Shown: positions 25,301 to 34,298, counted from the first letter of the stretch. The stretch: 43,189 bases of DNA from an endosymbiont of Lamellibrachia barhami (GCF_011947365.2 NZ_JAAVSH020000001.1:2048764-2091952), one strand, 5' to 3'. A program made the numbers and translations. The notes: a model not told the origin generated them from the sequence alone.

Positions 25301-27841
25301 ATGCAGCGCCAGACTGGGGTACTTAAGCTGAACGTTTGCCGCAAAGCTCAGCACCTGCATGCGTGCCGTCCGCCAGTCGCCCTTGAACCAACGAAAAATC
25401 CCACCGGAGGCAAGCGTAGCCGCAAGTTGGCGAATTTCACTCTCATCAGGCACGCTTTCAAGGGTGAACACACCATAAACGGTGTCATGCAGCCCCTGCA
25501 GCTTTTCGAGTTCGGAGCGCAACTGGGGCAACAATTCGTCCAGCTCTTCGTTATCGAAAAGATCATCTCGATGCTTCCAGTGGGAGGGGTTCAGACTGGC
25601 AATCAGTTCGATGACCGTTTTGAACTCGGTCAATCCTGATTCGCTGACGCTCAGATGCCTGGCAGCCGGCTCACCCAAGGCGGACAACACTCCCTGCAAC
25701 GGCTCATCGAGCTGTCCCAGCTGATCCTCGATCGCGGAGAGGCGATTGATGGCTTCGGCCAGATCACCCATCTCGACACTCTGACCAACCAATTTCTTCA
25801 GCTGCTCACTGCCTGAATGCAGCTGATCCACGACGGAAAGATCCTGCAATATCTCCGGGCCGATCATCTTGCTCAGGGAGGCGTACTGTTCCTGTATATC
25901 CTCAAACAGCTTCAGATAGCGTTGTGTCTTCTGCAGCACGCCACTGCGAAGGACAGGAAGCCGCACCAGAACCTCGTCGCCTTTCAGTGCCGGAATGCTC
26001 TCCAGCTCACTCAGAAACGCCTGCGCATCAGTCAAGGTTTCTGCGACTGTCGATATCTCACAACCAAGCGTATGGGCAATTTCTCCCCGCTGAGCACTCA
26101 CCCCTTGCAGAGATTCCTGCCACGCGCCCAGAGCCTCTTTCACCCGATCCAGATCGAATATCTGCAGGTCCCCATTGCGTACGCCGTACCACGGGTGGTC
26201 CTGCAAAGCAGCATCGTTATCCAGCTGACGCGCTACTGCCTGGTAGACCTTGCAATAGGCCTCTACCTGATCCTCGTTGCGGCGCTGTGCAGCGGCATCG
26301 TAATTACTGCCGTCATAGCCCTCGGGATGAAGCCCTTCCGGATTGATCCCGATCGCATTGCGATAGCGGGTTGCCGCCATGAAGATCTCGTGCAGCGTTT
26401 TGCCGGTGTTCTTCCATAGCCGATTGATCTTTTCCGCGTGGGTCTTGAGCGCCGTCTTGAGTTCTTCATACCGCGCTATATCCACCTCAATATCTTTCGG
26501 CTTGCGGTAGCGCCCGTTTTTCTTCAGGCGCTCACCAACTTCATCCAGAACCTTGCGCTTCTGTGACTTGTGGCTGTGCAGTTCCAGGCAGAACTCGCCA
26601 AGCCCCGCGTTATCGAGACGACTGCGTACCACCTCCAGCGCGGCCAGCTTTTCCGCGACAAACAGTACACGCTTGCCCTGCGCCATGGCGGCGGCGATCA
26701 GGTTGGTAATGGTCTGTGACTTGCCGGTGCCGGGCGGTCCCTCAATGACCAGGTTCTTGCCATCGACTGCGTCGATCAGGGCGCTGTGCTGCGAGCTGTC
26801 GGCATCATCGATCAGTGGATAGTTGGCATGGATCTCATCCATCTCATCGATGATGTACTCCTCGCCAAAGCCGTGACCACCGGCTGGCTCATCCTGCCCG
26901 TAGCCAGACAAAAAGCTCGATACCACCGGATGATCCACTATATTGGCATCTTCGGGCCAACGATCCGGATCAAGATCCAGATACATCAGCAACTTGCTGA
27001 AGTTGAGCAACGCCATCGAAATGTAGCGGCGCATGCGCCAGCGTGGTTGCTTGTCTTTGATCAGCGCCTGGACTGCACCAAAATAGTCCTCTGGCACCGT
27101 ATTCTCATCAAGCTCCGGCAGGGCCATGGCAAAGTCGGCGCGCAGTTTTTCCCGCAGCGACAGATTGGGAATAAGGTCCTCACCCGAGTAGCTCAATGTG
27201 TATTCGTAAGTCCGGGTATCTTTGTTCAGCCTGCCCTTGTGCAAGCGGACCGGGACCAGAAAGAGTGGTGCAATGCGTGGTTTATCTGAGCTACTGGAGT
27301 CGTACCACTCCAAAAAGCCAAACGACAGGTAGAGGATATTCGCCCCCATCTCCTGGATTGCCGACTCAGCCGACTGCAACAAACTCTTGAGCCGGGCCTC
27401 CATCTCGTAGGGATAGAGCAAGGTCTGGATGGCGGTATCCGAGTGTTTGCCTGAGTCACCCTCGCCAGAGGCTTCAGGCACCTCGTAACTGGTGGCAAAA
27501 CCGAGATGCTTTGCCCACTCTTCTGCAGAAGGATCATTGCGTAGCCGAACCAGCTGCTGGGTTTCCTCATCAAACTCCAGATAACCCGCTGCGATCAGCT
27601 CCTCTTCGGTCGGCTCGGAAATAGCCTCGAAGCGCATCTCTGTATCCGCCAACAGAGTTTCCACCAGCTGATTGGGCAACTCATCGATGATGCGCAGGCT
27701 GGCGCTCTTGGTGTGGCGAAAATTGATCAGGCGATTGCGGGCTGTCAGGTCCAGCAAGCGCATACGCAGGTTTTCGAGCGCCCTGTGTGCCGGCGACTGA
27801 TCAATGGCTTGGTGCTCGGTATTATTGTTGTCGTTTGGCAT
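22364..27841 (-). CDS. DUF4011 / SF1 helicase / Vsr-like nuclease giant protein (Hhe-like)
   Basis: An 1825-residue defence-type protein. The N-terminus carries the DUF4011 signature (RMRLLDLTARNRLINF, about 27-42). A UPF1-like SF1 helicase follows: Walker A GPPGTGKSQTITNLIAAAM near 365, Walker B DLVVMDEASQIKPQDAL near 1305, GDPKQLPPTSFF, RWHYRSQHESLIAFSN near 1380, VQGDERDVIFISMTYGP and RRLNVLFTRSKKRM. About 900 helical residues separate Walker A and B. Near 1590-1700 is a Vsr/MTES_1575-type nuclease (FFIDVAVIDP, MGIECDGATYHSAKSARDRD, LGWNIRRIWSTDWF) with its catalytic Asp/Glu residues. A helical tail closes it. The architecture matches the DUF4011-helicase-Vsr phage-defence protein called Hhe, from memory. 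It starts 20 bases after hsdS. It lacks the N-terminal nuclease and coupling domains of HsdR, so it is not an ordinary type I R subunit. Confidence 0.9.
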   Translation of the reverse strand: MPNDNNNTEHQAIDQSPAHRALENLRMRLLDLTARNRLINFRHTKSASLRIIDELPNQLVETLLADTEMRFEAISEPTEEELIAAGYLEFDEETQQLVRLRNDPSAEEWAKHLGFATSYEVPEASGEGDSGKHSDTAIQTLLYPYEMEARLKSLLQSAESAIQEMGANILYLSFGFLEWYDSSSSDKPRIAPLFLVPVRLHKGRLNKDTRTYEYTLSYSGEDLIPNLSLREKLRADFAMALPELDENTVPEDYFGAVQALIKDKQPRWRMRRYISMALLNFSKLLMYLDLDPDRWPEDANIVDHPVVSSFLSGYGQDEPAGGHGFGEEYIIDEMDEIHANYPLIDDADSSQHSALIDAVDGKNLVIEGPPGTGKSQTITNLIAAAMAQGKRVLFVAEKLAALEVVRSRLDNAGLGEFCLELHSHKSQKRKVLDEVGERLKKNGRYRKPKDIEVDIARYEELKTALKTHAEKINRLWKNTGKTLHEIFMAATRYRNAIGINPEGLHPEGYDGSNYDAAAQRRNEDQVEAYCKVYQAVARQLDNDAALQDHPWYGVRNGDLQIFDLDRVKEALGAWQESLQGVSAQRGEIAHTLGCEISTVAETLTDAQAFLSELESIPALKGDEVLVRLPVLRSGVLQKTQRYLKLFEDIQEQYASLSKMIGPEILQDLSVVDQLHSGSEQLKKLVGQSVEMGDLAEAINRLSAIEDQLGQLDEPLQGVLSALGEPAARHLSVSESGLTEFKTVIELIASLNPSHWKHRDDLFDNEELDELLPQLRSELEKLQGLHDTVYGVFTLESVPDESEIRQLAATLASGGIFRWFKGDWRTARMQVLSFAANVQLKYPSLALHLDDLATFVGKRRKLEENARYKEAVGDHLQGLETDLAALESLRAWYKRVRQQYGVGFGQKVPLGDAILELSPNIAKAVRSLAERGVQAQLNDLLDDLGSLKEVFAPVAELRNGDTLLVGEGGAIPRLLSAVNEAIRACGSLTSDDSLTMTDLADRIAQIGMLKHRVDKWQKADFDRKLFQGRLGLKAGVGVDNTVGLFMLRNTLALAACVDGHLSNKTLVDYIYGHPAESTFVSLASHAEQLRVTMASQQDSYDAFAAVVCLDREGWTVHSGDRLDDLILRNQLALDNGETLQNWLDYVRVRDQVEALGLGRLADGVERSEFEIEQVEEAYQAGIFDVLAREILREDPELGRFSGHSQEALQDKFKEYDNRLKLLQCEQIAWKIDQTKIPTGKMAARVSELTERVLLERECSKKTRHIPIRQLLQRASSALVALKPCFMMGPMSVAQYLAPGDIDFDLVVMDEASQIKPQDALGAVARGGQLVVVGDPKQLPPTSFFDRIIEDDEDDPTGIEESESILDATLPMFPARRLRWHYRSQHESLIAFSNHSFYEGDLVLFPSPHKQTENYGVHYSRVSRGCFVNRRNMEEAKIISEAVREHFRHRPDETLGVVAMSAEQRLQIERAIETLAKDDTVFQERLDKDSTRRESLFVKNLENVQGDERDVIFISMTYGPQEPGGRVFQRFGPINSDVGWRRLNVLFTRSKKRMHIFSSMGSDDIVAGATSKRGVQALRDFLSFCETGILHKTERETGRGPDSDFEIAVMNALRDEGFECIPQVGVAGFFIDVAVIDPGNPGRYLMGIECDGATYHSAKSARDRDRLRQTILERLGWNIRRIWSTDWFKNPHGELRPIIRELHDLKSAVMPVETEIESEVDEIEVIIENAEIEEAQVDLFAFDESSLKDKLIRFDQEVIRRAFPETPENKRLLRPSMLEALMEFTPTSKVEFLETLPSYIRQATEAAEAGKYLEQVFDIINASMDEA

Positions 27842-27861
27842 GACGCTGATCCTGTCTTGGA

Positions 27862-29577
27862 TTATGCAGCGGCTATCTGTTGAACGATGGCGTCGGCATA
27901 GCGGGCGGCTATGTCGTTTTTGTTACGGATGCTGGCTTCCAGCTGGACGCAGAGCGCCATCAGTCCATCGACCTTGGCGACGATACGGTGTTGTTCAGCT
28001 ACTGGGGGAACGGCAACGGGCATTTTGTTGAGTATGCCGTGGTTCAGGTTGGTCATAGTTGTTCCCACCGAATTTCCGCCAAGATACATGCGTACATGTT
28101 CACTAGAGAACAACATCAATACGAAACGACGATTCACATCTGGATGAAATCTCAGGACGAAACTTCCCGTACCGCACAGCCACCCTTCTCCTTCCGTTTC
28201 TACTAACGCGCATCGCCCCATTTCACCACGCCTCGCCATAACAATGTCATTGGCAAATAGCTTGTAGGAGCTTAATTCGCTCGCTTTCTCTATTGAGACT
28301 GAAACGGAATCATCTGGTACGACCTTTCCATCAATCATGTGTGATGGATTGATCAGCGGCGTTCCGCCTGAAACGTAATCTGATTTGTGCACCATTGAAC
28401 CAAAAGGCCCCGTCGCGACTTCGTTAGAAAAGTCCGAAAAACGTGTGAGCATCCAGTTAGTGGGCGCACAAAACATTTCCTCTTCTTTCGCAATAGGAGG
28501 CAACTGTTTTGTTTTCTTGATCTTATTCTCTAATCGAAGTAGTTCTTTATTCGCAGATATTCTGTCAATCAAGACCGAAGCAGATTCTTCATCCAGATTC
28601 TGCGCCACCAACTTCCCCTGCACAGCCAGCTGAAGAATGGTCTGGCGCAGGGCCTGGACGGATTCGAGGGTGGTGTATAGGTCGGCGAAGTTGTCGCGGA
28701 TGCGGTGCCAGGCGGTTTGGGTGGCGGCGGTGTCGCTAGCCTCGGTGAGCGGATGGTGGACGGCGCGAATGAGACGATGGTGGGTCGCGGCCCGGGCGTT
28801 GCGTTCGGTCTCCAGCTGGTCGCAGAGGGCGATCAGTTCGTCGACCTTGGCGACGATGTGATGCTGTTCGGCTAGTGGGGGGATAGGAGCTTGGAGTGCC
28901 CTCAGTGAGGTCGCATTAACATTTGGTTGTCCTGTACCAGCACTTTTTGCGTAGAGCTGTGACCAATAAAGGGGAGTTTCCATAAATATCTTTAGATATT
29001 TTGGGCACATGAGTTCACTAGGAATAGCTCGTATCAAGTAGGATGCGAAAACAGCCTTTACTGATAGATTTTCAACAATATACGTTTTCCCTATTGTGCC
29101 GCCTGTGCGAGCAATAAGAATGTCGTTTTCATTGAGCGAGTTTGCTTTGTAGCTTTTCTCATTGATTTCACATCCGGGAACAGAATTCCAATCGACTTTG
29201 TTATTCTGAATATCGGTTATTCGGAGTAAACGTATGCCCTTTTTATTATGGTCAGCTGATGCTGTATAGCCATAATGTACGGTATAAGTAATCTCATCGA
29301 GGATTGACCAATTCCACGATTCTGGCAAATCAAAGGCGGGGTCTAGTATTTCGCTAGAAGGTAGCTTCTTTAGTTTTGCATATCGTTTTTCAGCCATATT
29401 CGCAGTCTTTCTATCCCTGACTTTTTTTAAAAACTCTGAAGCTGGCTCATCGTTCGGGTCTTGCGTCACCAACTTCCCCTGTACCGCCAACTGCAAGATC
29501 AACTCACGCAGCTTCTGAATACCATTAGGTGCATCAACGAAATGACCGAACTGCTGGAGAAACTGCTCATTGGTCAT
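27862..29577 (-). CDS. hsdS: Type I restriction-modification specificity subunit
   Basis: The DNA-recognition subunit, 571 residues, built as two target-recognition domains each followed by a conserved helix. Half one has LPESWNWSILDEITYTVHYG, ILIARTGGTIGKTYIV and IPPLAEQHHIVAKVDELIAL; half two has TNWMLTRFSDFSNEVATGPFG, DIVMARRGEMGRCALVE and VPPVAEQHRIVAKVDGLMAL. The repeated helices set the distance between the two half-sites of the target. The N-terminal 90 residues (QKLRELILQLAVQGKLVTQD) repeat as ALRQTILQLAVQGKLVAQNL before half two. It overlaps hsdM by four bases. The recognition domains are notably AT-rich compared with flanking genes, as usual for exchanged TRDs. The target sequence is unknown. 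Confidence 0.95.
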   Translation of the reverse strand: MTNEQFLQQFGHFVDAPNGIQKLRELILQLAVQGKLVTQDPNDEPASEFLKKVRDRKTANMAEKRYAKLKKLPSSEILDPAFDLPESWNWSILDEITYTVHYGYTASADHNKKGIRLLRITDIQNNKVDWNSVPGCEINEKSYKANSLNENDILIARTGGTIGKTYIVENLSVKAVFASYLIRAIPSELMCPKYLKIFMETPLYWSQLYAKSAGTGQPNVNATSLRALQAPIPPLAEQHHIVAKVDELIALCDQLETERNARAATHHRLIRAVHHPLTEASDTAATQTAWHRIRDNFADLYTTLESVQALRQTILQLAVQGKLVAQNLDEESASVLIDRISANKELLRLENKIKKTKQLPPIAKEEEMFCAPTNWMLTRFSDFSNEVATGPFGSMVHKSDYVSGGTPLINPSHMIDGKVVPDDSVSVSIEKASELSSYKLFANDIVMARRGEMGRCALVETEGEGWLCGTGSFVLRFHPDVNRRFVLMLFSSEHVRMYLGGNSVGTTMTNLNHGILNKMPVAVPPVAEQHRIVAKVDGLMALCVQLEASIRNKNDIAARYADAIVQQIAAA

Positions 29578-31019
29578 GCGTCATGCTCCAGAGCCTCGGC
29601 AAGCTGGGTTTTGAGCTGTTCCTGAATGTCAACAATCGCACTCTGCAATCCCTGGTACTGGGCCAACAGCTCGTCGGGGTCTCCGGGACCTTCATCGGCA
29701 TCATGGGGGTTCTTGATATCAATGTTGTAGTTGTTGGCCTTGATAGTGTCGACACTTACTCGCCAAGCCTGTTCATTCTCTTCACGCTTCTCCCACCAGT
29801 CTTTCTCCGGTTTGAACTCCTGAATGCGCATGGGCTTGGTCTTGGAATAGAACTTATAACCTGCTGGATAGGGGCGCTCGTAGTACCAGATCTCTTTGGT
29901 CGGCTCACCCTTGGTGAAGAAGAGCAGGTTGGTCTTGATGCCGGTGTAGGGGTTGAAGACGCCGTTGGGCAGTCGGACGATGGTGTGCAGGTTGCACTCC
30001 TCCAGCAGCTTCTCTTTGATGCGGGTCTTGTTACCCTCGCCGAAGAGGAAGCCGTCTGGCAGCACCACGGCGGCGCGGCCATCCTGCTTGAGGCGGCGCA
30101 TAATGAGCACCATGAAGAGGTCGGCGGTCTCGCGGGTACTGAAGCTGCCAAAATTCTTTTCGATGCCGTCCTCTTCCATACCGCCAAAGGGTGGATTGGT
30201 GACGATAACATCCACTTCATCCTGGGGGCCGTAGTCACGCAGGGGGCGAGTGAGGGAGTTGTCGTGGGCGACTTGATTAGGCACTTCGATGCCGTGCAGC
30301 AGCATGTTAGTGGTGCAGAGCAGGTGGGGTAGCTGTTTCTTCTCGACACCGTGGATAGCCTGTTGCAACTGCTCCCGGTCTTCAACGCTTTTCACATAGT
30401 TGTTGCGCAGATGCTCTATTGAGCAGGCGAGGAAGCCACCGGTACCGCAGGCGGGGTCGAGGATCGATTCGCCCAGTTTGGGATCAGTCATATCGACCAT
30501 GAACTGGGTGACGGCGCGGGGCGTGTAGAACTCACCGGCGTTGCCGGCGCTCTGCAGATCTTTGAGGATCTTCTCGTAGATGTCGTTGAAGGTGTGGCGG
30601 CCGGCGCTGCGATTGAAGTCGATCTCGTTGAGCTTGTTGATCACCTGACGAATCAGGGTGCCGTTTTTCATGTAGTTGTAGGCGTCTTCAAAGACGCTCT
30701 GCACCACAAAACCCCGTGGCGTGTTTCCGGTGTGGCTGGTGAGCTCCTTGAGTTTGCGGAAGAGATCGTCATTGATGAAATCGAGCAAACTATCGCCGGT
30801 AATGCCTTCGGGGTCGGTGGCCCAACTGCTCCAGCGCAGATGTTCCGGGATAGGGGATTGGTAGTCATCGTAGGTGAGTTCAAGCTCCTGTTCCTGGTCA
30901 TCGAATATCTTGAGGAACAGCATCCATCCGATCTGGCCGATGCGCTGGGCATCGCCATCGACACCGGCGTCTTTGCGCATGATGTCCTGGATGGATTTGA
31001 TGACGGAGGTAATACTCAT
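29574..31019 (-). CDS. hsdM: Type I restriction-modification methyltransferase subunit
   Basis: A DNA adenine-N6 methyltransferase, 481 residues. After the N-terminal HsdM helical domain (SIQDIMRKDAGVDGDAQRIG, WMLFLKIFDD) come GEFYTPRAVTQFMVDM, the AdoMet loop DPACGTGGFLACSIEHLRNN near 190 and the catalytic NPPFGG near 275, then ADLFMVLIMRRLKQDGRAAV and LPNGVFNPYTGIKTNLLFF. With HsdS it should modify its target. Its start overlaps vapC by four bases (ATGA), and its stop overlaps hsdS by four. No hsdR gene lies in the operon or in the window; the helicase-nuclease downstream sits in its place. Confidence 0.96.
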   Translation of the reverse strand: MSITSVIKSIQDIMRKDAGVDGDAQRIGQIGWMLFLKIFDDQEQELELTYDDYQSPIPEHLRWSSWATDPEGITGDSLLDFINDDLFRKLKELTSHTGNTPRGFVVQSVFEDAYNYMKNGTLIRQVINKLNEIDFNRSAGRHTFNDIYEKILKDLQSAGNAGEFYTPRAVTQFMVDMTDPKLGESILDPACGTGGFLACSIEHLRNNYVKSVEDREQLQQAIHGVEKKQLPHLLCTTNMLLHGIEVPNQVAHDNSLTRPLRDYGPQDEVDVIVTNPPFGGMEEDGIEKNFGSFSTRETADLFMVLIMRRLKQDGRAAVVLPDGFLFGEGNKTRIKEKLLEECNLHTIVRLPNGVFNPYTGIKTNLLFFTKGEPTKEIWYYERPYPAGYKFYSKTKPMRIQEFKPEKDWWEKREENEQAWRVSVDTIKANNYNIDIKNPHDADEGPGDPDELLAQYQGLQSAIVDIQEQLKTQLAEALEHDA

Positions 31020-31408
31020 GTGTTGATGGTTTCCAGTTCACTGTGGCGGGCCAGATTTTCAAAGTCACGGTCGTTGTGCAGTAGCGGCACCCCGTGCTCG
31101 ATAGCTGTGGCGGCAATGATGCAGTCGTTGGTCTTGCGGATGGTCAGCCCCTGTTTGCGCAACTGTCTAAACAGCTCGGCGGCCTGAATGAATGTGGATT
31201 CGGCCATGGGCAAAAACAGCAACGGTTTGAGGTGCCGCCTGACCTGCTGGCACTGCCTTTCGTCACGAATGCCTTGCAGGGTCTCGGTCAGGATGATGCC
31301 GCAGATAGCGATGTCGCTGCCGTCGAGGATACTCTGTTCCAGGTGGCGCACCTGAGGAGTGTCACGGCCGGCAAAGAAGTCGATCCAGACGCTGGTATCA
31401 ACCAGCAT
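31016..31408 (-). CDS. vapC: VapC-family PIN-domain toxin
   Basis: A 130-residue PIN-domain ribonuclease, usually aimed at tRNA or rRNA. Acidic active-site positions are visible in MLVDTSVWIDFFAG, ILTETLQGIRDER, TNDCIIAATAIEHGVPLLHN and DRDFENLA. The start at 31408 is the family's N-terminus and overlaps the preceding stop codon as TGATG, a standard vapB/vapC junction. The cognate antitoxin gene upstream is reduced to its 3' end, so this toxin looks unprotected unless an antitoxin is supplied elsewhere. It also overlaps hsdM, which ties its translation to the restriction operon. Confidence 0.9.
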   Translation of the reverse strand: MLVDTSVWIDFFAGRDTPQVRHLEQSILDGSDIAICGIILTETLQGIRDERQCQQVRRHLKPLLFLPMAESTFIQAAELFRQLRKQGLTIRKTNDCIIAATAIEHGVPLLHNDRDFENLARHSELETINT

Positions 31409-31489
31409 CAGGCCGGGCCTTCGTCTGGGATGTCGGTACGCATGGCCTCCAGGTAGAGTTTCTTCCAATGTAGATAATGATCCTGCTTA
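31408..31489 (-). pseudogene. 3' remnant of vapB antitoxin
   Basis: The frame ending in the TGA that overlaps the vapC ATG reads YLHWKKLYLEAMRTDIPDEG. This resembles the C-terminus of VapB antitoxins of the DUF2191 type (pattern LHWEGDLxAMRTD). Sequence upstream of about 31490 is guaA-like instead, so some 50 N-terminal residues, including the DNA-binding part, are missing. Assignment rests on a short segment. Confidence 0.6.
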
Positions 31490-32760
31490 TACGGCGCAGC
31501 AGGTCGCATACTCTTTCTTCACCTCACCGAGAATACGCACCGACCCCGGTCAGGAAGGGATAGCGGTAGATCATCTCGTAAGACGAGCCGAGTTCCACAC
31601 CGATCTTACGCACTTCGTCGCCCGAAGAGTTCACGCAGAGGTTCGATCAGTTCCAGCTTCATGTAGTCAGGCAGACCACCCACATTGTGGGTGGGACTTG
31701 ACGACATGCGCCTTGCCGATTTTGCGCCAGCAGCAGATTCGATCACATCAGGATAGATGGTTCCCTGGGCGAACTCGGCATCATCAGTTTGCTCGCCTCC
31801 TCCTCGAATGTCGATAAAAAGATTTGCCGATGATCTTGCGTTTCTGCTCGGGATCAGAGACCCCTTTCAACGCCTTGAGGAAGCGATCCTCTGCATTGAT
31901 CCTGATCACCGTCACACCCATGTGCTCGGCGAAGTCGCCATGACCTGATCCCCTTCGTGCAGACGCAGCAGACCATTGTCGACAAAGACACAGGTCAGCT
32001 GATCACCGATGGCTTTGTGTAACAGCGCCGCCACCACGGAGGAGTCGACGCCGCCAGAGAGTCCCAACACCACCTGTTTGTCACCCACCCGCTCCCGGGC
32101 ATGGTCGATGTTCTCCTCGATGATCTGCCCTGAGGTCCAGAGTGCCTCGCAGTCACAGATCTCAAACAGAAACTTGTCGATGATGCGCTTGCCCTGATGC
32201 GTATGGGTCACTTCCGGGTGAAACTGCAGGCCGTAGAAGCCACGCGCCTCGTCCGCCATACCGGCCAGCGGCGCGCTGCCGGTCTCACAGATGACATGAA
32301 AACCTTCCGGCAAAGTATCGACCCGGTCGCCATGACTCATCCATACATCCAGCAGACCATAACCCTCTTCGCTGGTGTGATCCTCGATATCCCGCAATAG
32401 TTTGGAGTGCCCCCGTGCGCGCACCTGTGCATAACCATATTCATGTTTGTCGGAAGGGGTCACGCTGCCGCCCAGCTGGGCCGCCATGGTCTGCATGCCG
32501 TAGCAGATGCCCAATACCGGCACGCCCAGTTCGAATATCTCTTGGGGTGCGCAGGGCGATTCGTCAGCGGTGGTCGTTTCCGGCCCGCCTGAGAGGATTA
32601 CCCCAGCAGGTTTCTTCCCGGCCAGACCCTCATCCGCATTATCATAGGGATAGATCTCGCAATAGACACCCGCTTCACGTACACGTCGGGCGATGAGTTG
32701 GGTGTATTGGGAGCCAAAATCGAGGATCAGGATTCGATGGGCGTGGATGTCTGTGATCAT
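31487..32760 (-). pseudogene. guaA: GMP synthase gene, 3'-truncated with multiple frameshifts
   Basis: Encodes glutamine-hydrolysing GMP synthase (XMP to GMP). The first 280 residues are intact: the amidotransferase triad region ([27 protein letters not shown]) and the ATP-pyrophosphatase loop [18 protein letters not shown]. The frame breaks at about 31932 (one T missing from ATTFAEHMGV) and stops at 31912. Homology continues in shifting frames ([61 protein letters not shown]) to about 31490, then ends near family residue 410, with about 110 residues missing. I count at least seven indels in 450 bases, yet the residues are well conserved between them. That favours sequence error or very recent damage. 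guaB lies upstream, as usual. Confidence 0.85.
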
Positions 32761-32784
32761 AATTACTTAATCCGGAAAATGAGA

Positions 32785-32817
32785 AACCGCGAAGGGCGCA
32801 AAGCACCCTTCGCGGTT
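32785..32817. terminator. Hairpin between guaB and guaA
   Basis: A 12-bp perfect stem (AACCGCGAAGGG with its complement) and a 9-base loop lie in the guaB-guaA gap. The downstream T-tract in the minus direction is weak (TTTCTCATTTT), so it may cause partial termination, stabilise the guaB message, or be a REP-like palindrome. Confidence 0.6.
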
Positions 32818-32831
32818 ATAAGTACCTGCTA

Positions 32832-34298
32832 TCAGTCGCGCCGGTAGTTCGGTGCTTCCTTGGTGATGGTGACGTCATGCACATGAGACTCGGTCATGCC
32901 CGCATTGGTCACCCGCACGAACTCCGGCTTGGTACGCATCTCGTCGATGGTGGCGCAGCCGGTATAACCCATGCTGGAGCGGATACCGCCGATAATCTGG
33001 TAGATGATGCTCAGAGCGGTTCCCTTATAAGGAACCCTTCCCTCGATGCCCTCCGGCACCAGCTTCTCCTTGTCCTGGGTATCTTCCTGGAAATAGCGGT
33101 CGCTGGAACCCTGCTTGCCCGACATGGCGCCCAGAGAGCCCATGCCGCGATAGGATTTGTAGGAACGCCCCTGGAAGATCTCCACGTCACCAGGGGACTC
33201 ATCGGTACCCGCAAACATGCCGCCGATCATCACCGAATAGGCGCCTGCCGCCAGTACCTTGGCAATATCACCGGAGTAGCGCAGACCACCATCCGCAATC
33301 AGCGGCACGCCGGTGCCTTCCAGCGCTTTGGCGACATTTGATACAGCCGTCACCTGGGGCACGCCCACACCGGCAACGATGCGGGTGGTGCAGATCGACC
33401 CGGGACCGATTCCAACCTTCACCGCATCCGCACCTGCATCCGCCAAGGCGCGGGCGGCAGCTGCAGTGGCGATATTGCCGCCGATGACCTGCACCTGTGG
33501 ATAGTGCTTTTTCACCCAAGCCACCCGGTCGAGCACACCCTGGGAGTGACCATGGGCGGTATCCACCACGATGACATCGACGCCTGCCGCAGCCAGCAGT
33601 TCAACGCGCTTCTCGGTGCCGGCGCCCACTCCGACTGCGGCGCCCACCCGCAGGCGCTCCTGATCGTCACGGCAGGCATTCGGATTGTCTTTCGCTTTCT
33701 GGATATCCTTCACGGTGATCATGCCGCGCAGCTTGAAATCGCCGTTCACCACCAGCACCTTCTCGATACGGTGTTTGTGCAGCAGGTTGAGCACCTCATC
33801 CCGGTCGGCACCCTCTTTTACCGTAACGAGGTTCTCCTTACGGGTCATGATATTGCGCACCGGATCATCCATCTTGCGCTCGAAGCGCAGATCGCGGCTG
33901 GTTACGATGCCGACCAGATCATCGCCATCCACCACTGGCACCCCGGAGATGTTGTTGGCCCGGGTCAACTCCACGACCTCGCCAATACTGATATTCGGCG
34001 CAACGGTGATCGGTTCGCGGATCACCCCACTCTCATACTTCTTGACGCTTGCGACCTCCTGGGCCTGCTGCTCTGGCGTCATATTTTTGTGCACGATACC
34101 GATGCCGCCCTCCAATGCCAGCGCAATCGCAAACTTGGATTCAGTAACCGTATCCATCGCCGCAGAGACCAGTGGGATGCTGAGCTCGATGTCGCGGGTA
34201 AGCATGGTGCGCAGATCCACATTCTTGGGCAGGACCGTGGAGTGCGCCGGCACCAGCAGAACATCGTCAAAAGTAAGGGCTTCCTCGATAACACGCAT
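32832..34298 (-). CDS. guaB: IMP dehydrogenase
   Basis: Oxidises IMP to XMP with NAD, the committed step of GMP synthesis. The 488-residue protein has the start [17 protein letters not shown], a CBS-domain pair inserted at about 95-205 ([40 protein letters not shown]), the NAD-site [11 protein letters not shown], the catalytic-cysteine loop [20 protein letters not shown], and the flap [10 protein letters not shown]. It lies upstream of guaA in the normal guaBA order. The gene is intact. Confidence 0.98.
   Translation of the reverse strand: MRVIEEALTFDDVLLVPAHSTVLPKNVDLRTMLTRDIELSIPLVSAAMDTVTESKFAIALALEGGIGIVHKNMTPEQQAQEVASVKKYESGVIREPITVAPNISIGEVVELTRANNISGVPVVDGDDLVGIVTSRDLRFERKMDDPVRNIMTRKENLVTVKEGADRDEVLNLLHKHRIEKVLVVNGDFKLRGMITVKDIQKAKDNPNACRDDQERLRVGAAVGVGAGTEKRVELLAAAGVDVIVVDTAHGHSQGVLDRVAWVKKHYPQVQVIGGNIATAAAARALADAGADAVKVGIGPGSICTTRIVAGVGVPQVTAVSNVAKALEGTGVPLIADGGLRYSGDIAKVLAAGAYSVMIGGMFAGTDESPGDVEIFQGRSYKSYRGMGSLGAMSGKQGSSDRYFQEDTQDKEKLVPEGIEGRVPYKGTALSIIYQIIGGIRSSMGYTGCATIDEMRTKPEFVRVTNAGMTESHVHDVTITKEAPNYRRD

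Noticed and set aside
22364-27841. Helicase-nuclease as a normal HsdR
   Set aside because: It has a DUF4011 start, UPF1-like helicase motifs and a C-terminal Vsr-like nuclease, not the N-terminal nuclease, SF2 DEAD-box motor and coupling domain of HsdR.
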